A DNA stretch of 6,418 bases from Minisyncoccota bacterium (lineage in GTDB: Bacteria; Patescibacteriota; Minisyncoccia; Phycocordibacterales; UBA1006). Where the stretch lies: NCBI GenBank assembly GCA_937970115.1, contig CALBVO010000011.1, forward strand, positions 1 through 6,418, read 5' to 3'. Under the pieces are notes generated by a model. The model ran no database searches. It was not told the DNA's origin and saw only the letters and a list, made by a program, of their open reading frames with translations. Of the stretch, positions 1-4,738 are shown piece after piece (positions within the stretch are counted from its first letter, which is position 1; the number at the start of each line of letters is the position of its first letter). The position numbers and the translations under genes are program-made.

Positions 1-197
1 AATTTTTTTAATTCTTGAAGAAATACCAATGCCGTTTCAAGTTGCGTTGATGTTTTTTCAAGATCGATAATGTCTTTTTTTTGTCGTGAATCAAAAATAA
101 ATTCACGAGCTGATGGATGACGTCGTGTTTTCGAGTATCCAACATGCGCTCCGTTTTCGAACATTTCGTTCACTAGAGCTTCGTTTACTTTTGCCAT
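1..197 (-). CDS. rpsB: 30S ribosomal protein S2, N-terminal 65 codons (runs off left edge)
   Basis: The gene reads leftward from ATG at 197 and stays open to the window edge, giving 65 residues that begin MAKVNEALVNEMFENGAHVG. The pattern M(L/F)E.GAH.G, then an Arg/Lys-rich stretch with HP (residues 23-28), then F-I-F (33-35) and K-D-I-I-D-L-E-K-T (residues 41-49) is the signature start of bacterial S2, which normally has H-x-G-H, the P-x-M-x-x-(Y/F)-I-F block and I-I-D-L-x-K-T. S2 sits on the back of the 30S subunit between head and body and helps recruit S1. The start is secure because an in-frame TAA lies only three codons upstream (207-209). There is no clear Shine-Dalgarno in front of it. 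The Y-S at residues 21-22 replaces the usual His-Q/W after the glycine. The rest of the gene, and any following tsf, lie outside the window. Confidence 0.92.
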   Translation of the reverse strand, partial: MAKVNEALVNEMFENGAHVGYSKTRRHPSAREFIFDSRQKKDIIDLEKTSTQLETALVFLQELKK

Positions 198-260
198 GTA
201 GTCATGTTAATTATTAGAAAAAAGCTTGCACAATATATCCTGATTGATCTATCGTTTGAT

Positions 261-278
261 CTCACCATCGACGGTGAG
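261..278 (-). promoter_or_regulatory. Hairpin in the rpsB leader (possible autoregulatory element)
   Basis: On the minus strand CTCACC and GGTGAG form a perfect 6-bp stem, and a G-U pair can close it to 7 bp over a TCGA tetraloop. It lies 63 nt upstream of the rpsB start, in the 168-nt stretch (198-365) between an upstream terminator and the gene. No T-run follows it, so it is not a terminator. E. coli S2 represses its own operon through its leader, and this could be an equivalent, but I do not recognise a known RNA family. Otherwise the stretch holds only weak -10-like boxes (for example TATATT at 237-232, minus strand) with no good -35. Confidence 0.35.
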
Positions 279-365
279 GAAGAGAAGTGGTCAACAACAT
301 CTGAGAGACTTTTCTCCACAAGTTTTTACAAGATTCATATTACTGATAAATGGGTTTTTGTAAAT

Positions 366-394
366 AAAAAAGACGATCGTTCTTAATCGCCTTT
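366..394 (-). terminator. Rho-independent terminator of the 84-aa gene
   Basis: Read on the minus strand, AAAGGCGAT (394-386) pairs with ATCGTCTTT (377-369) across an 8-nt loop, with one G-U pair. The stem runs straight into six T's (371-366). It starts 45 nt after the stop codon of the 84-aa gene. On the plus strand the G-U becomes an A-C mismatch, so it should work mainly for leftward transcription. It separates the small gene from rpsB, which implies that rpsB has its own promoter within about 198-365. Confidence 0.65.
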
Positions 395-438
395 AAGGTA
401 TTAAATAAGTGATTATTCTATTGCTGCATAGGTAATTC

Positions 439-693
439 TTATTTGTTTATGATATAGGTAACTTTCGTACCCATTACTGATTTTATATCTTTTCCTGATA
501 ATACATATTCCTCAATCTCTATTGCTGGTGAGTCAACTACTTTTTTTGTTTTTGTAATATTTTTAAGCTTCATCTTCTCAATTATTTCTCTTGCATGCTT
601 ATCAGGATGATTAAATGTATGGGCAAAGGTGGTAATTCCAAATATTTTAATTTTTAAATCTTTTTTAATTTTAGGTTGTTTTTTACGTATCAT
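439..693 (-). CDS. Small lysine-rich protein of unknown function (84 aa)
   Basis: I do not recognise this protein. It begins MIRKKQPKIKKDLKIKIFG; about a quarter of its residues are lysine, mostly in the N-terminal half, and it has no cysteine and no tryptophan. There is no signal peptide or membrane segment. The likely layout is a basic N-terminal tail (1-16), a central part with two His residues (residues 25 and 29) and a helix around 34-43, and a C-terminal segment rich in beta-type residues (about 50-84). This could be a small nucleic-acid-binding protein, but that is inference from charge alone. Support that it is real comes from context: a consensus-like promoter directly upstream, a terminator directly downstream, and no competing frame. 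No Shine-Dalgarno precedes the ATG, only A-rich sequence. It is divergent from proS. Confidence 0.6.
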   Translation of the reverse strand: MIRKKQPKIKKDLKIKIFGITTFAHTFNHPDKHAREIIEKMKLKNITKTKKVVDSPAIEIEEYVLSGKDIKSVMGTKVTYIINK

Positions 694-718
694 TTTTTTT
701 ATATATATGTTTATTAAA

Positions 719-746
719 ATTAAATCATTTTAAAAAAATATGTCAA
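719..746 (-). promoter_or_regulatory. Sigma-70-type promoter of the 84-aa gene
   Basis: On the minus strand a perfect -35 box TTGACA (746-741) is followed after 16 nt by TTTAAT (724-719), which matches the -10 consensus at five of six positions. Transcription would begin near 712, leaving a leader of about 18 nt before the ATG at 693. The box arrangement is seen directly; activity is inferred. Confidence 0.55.
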
Positions 747-766
747 TAATTATTATTCATATAGAT

Positions 767-797
767 TTGAAATATCCAAACTTTCACGTAGTATACA
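767..797 (+). promoter_or_regulatory. Possible promoter of the proS-mreB-mreC operon
   Basis: TTGAAA (767-772) is a good -35 match, and TATACA (792-797) is a -10-like box. The spacer of 19 nt is longer than ideal; an alternative -10, TAGTAT at 789-794, gives 16 nt. With TATACA as the -10, transcription would start at or within a nucleotide or two of the proS ATG (803), giving a leaderless mRNA, which fits the absence of any Shine-Dalgarno there. Confidence 0.35.
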
Positions 798-802
798 TAT
801 AT

Positions 803-2056
803 ATGAAACAGTCACAGTTATTCACTAAAACACGCAAAGAGGCACCATCTGATGAAGTCTCAAAAAATGCTCAATTACTCATTCGAGCTGGATATATTCA
901 TAAGGTATTTGCTGGAGGATATACTTTTTTACCTTTGGCTGTAAAAGTACTTGAAAATATTGCAAATATTATTAGATACGAAATGAATGCAATCGGTGGG
1001 CAAGAAATGCAATCTACAGCTCTGCAATCAAAAGAACCATGGCAAGCTACAGGCAGGTGGAATGATGCTCAGGTTGATAATTGGTTTAAAACATCTCTTA
1101 AAAATGGAACCGAATTATCATTAGCATTTACTCATGAAGAACCAATGACCTTAATGATGAAAAATTTTATTTCTTCATACAAAGATCTCCCAGTATATCC
1201 ATATGATATTAGAAGTGTATTTAGAAACGAAGCACGTGCAAAATCAGGTGTGATGCGAGGAAGAGAATTCTACTGGAAGGCATTATATTCTTTTTCAAAA
1301 GATAAAGAGCAACATGATGATTTCTATGAAAAAATTGCCGAAGCTTATAGTCGAGTATATCAACGTGTTGGTCTAGGCGAGACTACTTACAAGACCTTTG
1401 CTTCTGGTGGAACTTTTTCTCAATATTCACACGAATTCCAAACAGTGTGTGAATCTGGAGAAGATACTATTTTTATAGATACAGAAAAAGGAATCGCAGT
1501 TAATCAAGAAGTATACACTGATGAAGTACTTGCAGATTTAGATATATCAAAAGAAAATCTTACTGAAGCAAAAGCTGTTGAAGTAGGAAATATTTTCTCC
1601 TTAGCTGATAAATTTTCAACACCAATAGAACTCAGTTATACTAATGAAAACGGAAAGCCACAATCAGTATATATGGGTTCATATGGTATTGGAATTTCTC
1701 GTTTGATGGGAGTTATTGTTGAAAATATGTCAGATGAAAAGGGAATTGTGTGGCCAGAAGAAATCGCACCATTCACGATTCATCTCATCACCTTTGGTAA
1801 AAACGAAAATATTATTCGTGAGGCAGAAAATCTATATCATGATTTGAAAAATGCCGGTATCGAAGTATTGTTTGATGATCGAGATGCTGGTCCAGGGCAG
1901 AAACTCAATGATGCTGATTTAATGGGTATGCCATATCGAATTGTGTATTCTGAAAAATCTTTGGAAAAAGGAGGAGTTGAAATTACAAAACGTGAATCAG
2001 GAGATACTGAATTTGTTGACCCTGAACGTGTTGTTGCTTATTTCAACGAAGGATAA
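803..2056 (+). CDS. proS: Prolyl-tRNA synthetase, short form without the INS editing domain
   Basis: Charges tRNA-Pro with proline in the cytoplasm (class II aminoacyl-tRNA synthetase). The start is placed at 803, not the in-frame ATG at 740, because MKQSQLF is the usual beginning of bacterial ProRS; this gives 417 aa. Visible parts: motif 1 region (about 36-70, with LPL and EMNAIGGQE), the T-x-E-E proline/ATP region (110-113), motif 2 (139-165, FRNEARAKSGVMRGREF), motif 3 (291-306, MGSYGIGISRLMG) and the C-terminal anticodon-binding domain (about 323-417, with DDRDAGPGQKLNDADL at 358-373). The usual bacterial enzyme is about 570 aa and carries a roughly 180-aa INS editing domain between motifs 2 and 3; here only about 125 residues separate them, so INS is absent. 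The conserved Asp after the motif 2 Lys (MKDAYSF in many homologues) is Ala160. First gene of an operon with mreB 5 nt downstream. Its codons are AT-rich like most of the window. Confidence 0.96.
   Translation: MKQSQLFTKTRKEAPSDEVSKNAQLLIRAGYIHKVFAGGYTFLPLAVKVLENIANIIRYEMNAIGGQEMQSTALQSKEPWQATGRWNDAQVDNWFKTSLKNGTELSLAFTHEEPMTLMMKNFISSYKDLPVYPYDIRSVFRNEARAKSGVMRGREFYWKALYSFSKDKEQHDDFYEKIAEAYSRVYQRVGLGETTYKTFASGGTFSQYSHEFQTVCESGEDTIFIDTEKGIAVNQEVYTDEVLADLDISKENLTEAKAVEVGNIFSLADKFSTPIELSYTNENGKPQSVYMGSYGIGISRLMGVIVENMSDEKGIVWPEEIAPFTIHLITFGKNENIIREAENLYHDLKNAGIEVLFDDRDAGPGQKLNDADLMGMPYRIVYSEKSLEKGGVEITKRESGDTEFVDPERVVAYFNEG
2049..2053 (+). promoter_or_regulatory. Shine-Dalgarno of mreB, inside the proS 3' end
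   Basis: AAGGA lies 8 nt before the mreB ATG and overlaps the last codons of proS. It shows that mreB is translated from the polycistronic message and fixes its start at 2062. Confidence 0.7.
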
Positions 2057-2061
2057 AAACT

Positions 2062-3117
2062 ATGAATAATTTTTTACAAAAAATTTATAACAAATTTTCT
2101 AATGATATTGGAATCGATTTAGGAACAGCAAATACTCTTGTGCATGTAAAGGGCCAAGGGGTTTTAATCAATGAGCCATCAGTCGTTGCTATGAATATCA
2201 AAACAAATCGTGTCGTAGCTGTTGGAAATGATGCACGTGAAATGTTAGGAAGAAATCCAAGTCATATTAATGTTGTTCGCCCCTTGGTTGATGGGGTAAT
2301 TTCTGATTTTGATGTTACTGAGGAGATGTTGGCATATTTAATTCGTAAGGCAGAATTACAATCAAAAAAATTCTTTCCACCACGTGTTGTCGTTGGTGTA
2401 CCATCTGGAATTACAAACGTGGAGCATAGAGCGGTGTATGATGCAACACATAACGCAGGAGCACGAGAAGTATATATTATCGAAGAACCAATGGCTGCTG
2501 CTGTCGGTTTGGGCTTACCAGTGCTTGAACCAATGGGTTCAATGGTTATTGATATTGGGGGTGGAACAACTGATATTGCGGTTATTTCATTAGGTGGAGT
2601 GGTTCAATCAAAAAATCTAAAGATTGCGGGTGATAAGTTAAATCAAGATATTATTTTATATCTTCGTGATGAATTTAAAATTCTCGTTGGAGAAAAAACA
2701 GCTGAAGAAATTAAAATTAAAATCGGAGCGATTAGTGACCATGAACAACTTGAATCAGAAATTCGAGGGCGTGATATTATTACCGGTTTACCACGACAAA
2801 TTCTTATTAATAATCATGATATTCGCGAAGCAATTAATCATTCAATCAATATTCTCGTTGAAGGAGTAAAAGAGGTTCTCGAAAAGACGCCTCCAGAAAT
2901 TGTGGCAGATGTTATGCAACGTGGAATTTATATTGTAGGTGGAGGTGCAATGATTGGTGGTCTGGATGAATTATTAAAACATGAATTAGAGATTCCAGTC
3001 TATATAGGTGAGGATCCTTTATACTCTGTTGTTGTTGGTACCGGGTTAGTTCTTGATCAAATTGATACTTATAAGGAAGTCTTAATACATGAAGATGATG
3101 AGTTACCGTTACGATAA
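2062..3117 (+). CDS. mreB: Rod shape-determining protein MreB (bacterial actin)
   Basis: An actin-fold ATPase that polymerises into membrane-attached filaments and guides peptidoglycan synthesis along the cell cylinder. It is full length at 351 aa. The N-terminal 12-14 residues (hydrophobic F4, L5, I8, Y9, F12) look like the membrane-binding amphipathic helix known from E. coli MreB. Phosphate loop 1 is IGIDLGTANT (16-25), the catalytic-Glu region is IIEEPMAAAVGLG (139-151), phosphate loop 2 is DIGGGTTD (164-171) and the adenosine motif is IVGGGAMIGG (291-300). All nucleotide-binding elements look intact, so it should be functional. It lies 5 nt after proS and overlaps mreC by 29 nt, which implies co-transcription and probably translational coupling with mreC. 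The C-terminal tail is acidic (HEDDE at 343-347). Confidence 0.97.
   Translation: MNNFLQKIYNKFSNDIGIDLGTANTLVHVKGQGVLINEPSVVAMNIKTNRVVAVGNDAREMLGRNPSHINVVRPLVDGVISDFDVTEEMLAYLIRKAELQSKKFFPPRVVVGVPSGITNVEHRAVYDATHNAGAREVYIIEEPMAAAVGLGLPVLEPMGSMVIDIGGGTTDIAVISLGGVVQSKNLKIAGDKLNQDIILYLRDEFKILVGEKTAEEIKIKIGAISDHEQLESEIRGRDIITGLPRQILINNHDIREAINHSINILVEGVKEVLEKTPPEIVADVMQRGIYIVGGGAMIGGLDELLKHELEIPVYIGEDPLYSVVVGTGLVLDQIDTYKEVLIHEDDELPLR
3073..3079 (+). promoter_or_regulatory. Shine-Dalgarno of mreC, inside mreB
   Basis: AAGGAAG lies 9 nt before the ATG at 3089 and within the mreB coding region. It supports 3089 over the nearby in-frame ATGs at 3095 and 3098 as the mreC start. Confidence 0.55.
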
Positions 3118-3898
3118 AAGAAAAAAAAATCAACGACGTTGGTATGGTATTGCTAGTTGTCTTTTTATAATAGTATTATTCACATCCTTATTTCCGTGGT
3201 TGTTTGATATTCTTGAACGACCTTTTACAAAAACATGGGATAATAAATCTATTTTTATTAATACAACCCAAAATTTCTTTCAGACATTTCGTGGTAAGCA
3301 ACATATTTTAAGAGAGAATGCTGCTTTTGAGAATGAGATTAATCGTCTACAAGTTGATAATCTGCGAACCATGTATCTATCACAGGAACTTGAAAAACGT
3401 AATGGATTTTTATCTTCTCATATTGCAGATATTTTATTTGGAAATATCATTCGTCGTGATGTATTGGGTAGTTCAGATATCTTTATTATTAACCAGGGGT
3501 CATTATCTGGTGTGACAGTTGGTGACAAGGTTTTTAGTTATGATCATATGTTGATCGGATTTATTAACAATGTCTACGATACCACGGCAGAATTAGTATT
3601 ATATTCAAAACCAGATCAAGAAATTGACGGTATCTTATTCCCTCATGAAGTAAGCTTATCCGCACAAGGATATGGAAATGGATCATTATTTATTAAATCT
3701 CCTCGAGAAATCGATGTAGCTGAAGGCGATATTTTCTATAGCCTAGAGGAGCCAGGATCTATTCTTGCTATTGTTCGAAAGGTAGTGTTTGATCCACGTG
3801 ATCCGTTTAAACAAGTCTATCTTTCGTATCCTGTTAATCTAAATGAAATTCAAACCGTCGGTATTAAAAAAACACCTATATCAGCCATTACTGAATAG
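3089..3898 (+). CDS. mreC: Rod shape-determining protein MreC
   Basis: MreC is a single-pass membrane protein whose extracytoplasmic part scaffolds the elongation machinery (MreB, MreD, RodA, PBP2). The 269-aa product has the family layout: a short, very basic cytoplasmic N-terminus (residues 7-17), one membrane segment (about 19-39), a coiled-coil stretch (about 66-104, with heptad-like L, I and V residues), then the beta-rich MreC core (about 117-262). The core includes GSSDIFIINQGSLSGVTVGD (127-146) and a second-barrel GDIFYS element near 213. Length is at the short end for the family. The start overlaps the last 29 nt of mreB. The last codons form one arm of the operon terminator. No mreD, RodA or PBP2 gene follows, since a terminator and a converging gene come next. 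Confidence 0.93.
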   Translation: MKMMSYRYDKRKKNQRRWYGIASCLFIIVLFTSLFPWLFDILERPFTKTWDNKSIFINTTQNFFQTFRGKQHILRENAAFENEINRLQVDNLRTMYLSQELEKRNGFLSSHIADILFGNIIRRDVLGSSDIFIINQGSLSGVTVGDKVFSYDHMLIGFINNVYDTTAELVLYSKPDQEIDGILFPHEVSLSAQGYGNGSLFIKSPREIDVAEGDIFYSLEEPGSILAIVRKVVFDPRDPFKQVYLSYPVNLNEIQTVGIKKTPISAITE

Positions 3899-3905
3899 GT
3901 GTTTT
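3869..3905. terminator. Bidirectional terminator built into the mreC stop codon
   Basis: AAAACACCTAT (3869-3879) pairs with ATAGGTGTTTT (3895-3905), and inside it TCAG (3881-3884) pairs with CTGA (3891-3894) around a 6-nt loop, leaving one bulged A. That is 15 bp in all. The TAG stop of mreC (3896-3898) lies in the descending arm. T-rich sequence follows on the plus strand, and the A-run at 3866-3872 provides a T-run for the minus strand, so it should end both the proS-mreB-mreC message and the converging lipoprotein transcript. Confidence 0.85.
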
Positions 3906-3925
3906 ATTTTATTGTAATAGATAAT

Positions 3926-4633
3926 CTACAGAGATAAGTTTATTAACAATACGTATTTCTTTTTTACATTTACTCCGGTTGGATTGTAAAATTGATATTT
4001 AATTCCTTGTTTTTTTAGATGATATACAAGTTTTAATGCATGAGCATAATCGTATCTTACAATAAGATTGTGATTATTTACTTGAGATTCTGTAACAAGT
4101 TCAATGATTTTTGCATCAGGTCTAGCCATAAAAAGAGAAACCTTTCTTCTATAGAGAAGATGAGAATTTTTGAGAATATTTTCATGAATATTCTTCTTTA
4201 TAATACCTATTTTAGGGTTTTCCCAAACCGGTACTACAACATCTGTTTCTAATACCTTACATAATCGTGAATATATAGTTAATATCTTATTAGAATCAAC
4301 ACGTGCTTGGTTACTATGTATATAATCATAATACTCTTGAATTTCTGGCTGTAATTGGCGATCATCAGTGATATGGAAAGAGACATAATTATTTTCATAT
4401 AAACCATTCCATTCTCCATCTTTAATATCGTTATACATAGATTCATGAGTGAACAGGGTATGTTCTTTATTTATATCCATGAGTCTAATTAATTCTTGAG
4501 ATTTTCTCAATCCCCATTTAAAGGTATCTGATTTACCAGCGATAATATAGACCATAGGTTGAAATGTTTCTTTTAATTTTGGTTTACAAGATATTAATAA
4601 ACACATTCCTAAAAACAGGATTAAATTTTTCAT
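3926..4633 (-). CDS. Predicted lipoprotein of unknown function (235 aa)
   Basis: I do not recognise the family. The N-terminus is a clear lipoprotein signal: K2, a hydrophobic stretch (about 4-14), then the lipobox L-I-S-C with Cys16 as the predicted lipid-attachment site. This places the protein on the outer face of the cytoplasmic membrane or at the cell surface. The mature part is mixed and polar, with an AGKSD segment near 32-36, several Trp and Tyr residues, a VVVPVWENP segment near 132-140, and a C-terminal region (about 190-220) that looks like an alternating beta-alpha-beta unit with YDYAHALKLVYHLKKQGIKY. AGKSD is not a real P-loop. No enzymatic motif is evident. It has its own near-consensus promoter and shares the terminator with mreC, so it is a single-gene unit. 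No Shine-Dalgarno is seen. Very low GC, like its neighbours, so no compositional sign of recent transfer. Confidence 0.8.
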   Translation of the reverse strand: MKNLILFLGMCLLISCKPKLKETFQPMVYIIAGKSDTFKWGLRKSQELIRLMDINKEHTLFTHESMYNDIKDGEWNGLYENNYVSFHITDDRQLQPEIQEYYDYIHSNQARVDSNKILTIYSRLCKVLETDVVVPVWENPKIGIIKKNIHENILKNSHLLYRRKVSLFMARPDAKIIELVTESQVNNHNLIVRYDYAHALKLVYHLKKQGIKYQFYNPTGVNVKKKYVLLINLSL

Positions 4634-4669
4634 AGTTCTATTATTTTGTTATATTAGTTTCTTATTTTA

Positions 4670-4697
4670 ATAATAGTATTTTTTAAACTTATGTCAA
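4670..4697 (-). promoter_or_regulatory. Sigma-70-type promoter of the lipoprotein gene
   Basis: On the minus strand a perfect TTGACA (4697-4692) is separated by 16 nt from TATTAT (4675-4670), five of six matches to the -10 consensus. Transcription would begin near 4663 and leave about 30 nt of AT-rich leader before the ATG at 4633. It has the same build (TTGACA, 16 nt, near-TATAAT) as the promoter of the 84-aa gene. Confidence 0.6.
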
Positions 4698-4726
4698 ATA
4701 ATTCTTCCTTTTTATTTACCTTTGGG

Positions 4727-4732
4727 TATACT
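4727..4732 (+). promoter_or_regulatory. -10-like box just upstream of tgt
   Basis: TATACT matches the -10 consensus at five of six positions and ends 6 nt before the tgt ATG (4739). No convincing -35 is seen 16-18 nt upstream. If used, the transcript would start at about the A of the ATG, giving a leaderless mRNA. No Shine-Dalgarno is present at this start. Confidence 0.4.
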
Positions 4733-4738
4733 CGAGCC

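Noticed and set aside
204..386. 60-codon plus-strand ORF with protein-like composition
   Set aside because: It lies between a minus-strand terminator and rpsB, has no ribosome site, covers the likely rpsB leader and terminator, and resembles no family I know. Most likely chance.
740..802. Upstream ATG extending proS by 21 codons
   Set aside because: The added residues do not fit ProRS, which begins MKQSQLF here, and they would cover the promoter region.
4520..4550. AGKSD in the lipoprotein as a nucleotide-binding P-loop
   Set aside because: A Walker A needs GxxxxGK(S/T); the upstream glycine is missing and no Walker B is seen. The protein is also predicted to lie outside the cytoplasm.
4691..4738. 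Upstream ATG extending tgt by 16 codons
   Set aside because: The extension is unlike Tgt N-termini and covers the -10-like box; the family begins close to the Met at 4739.
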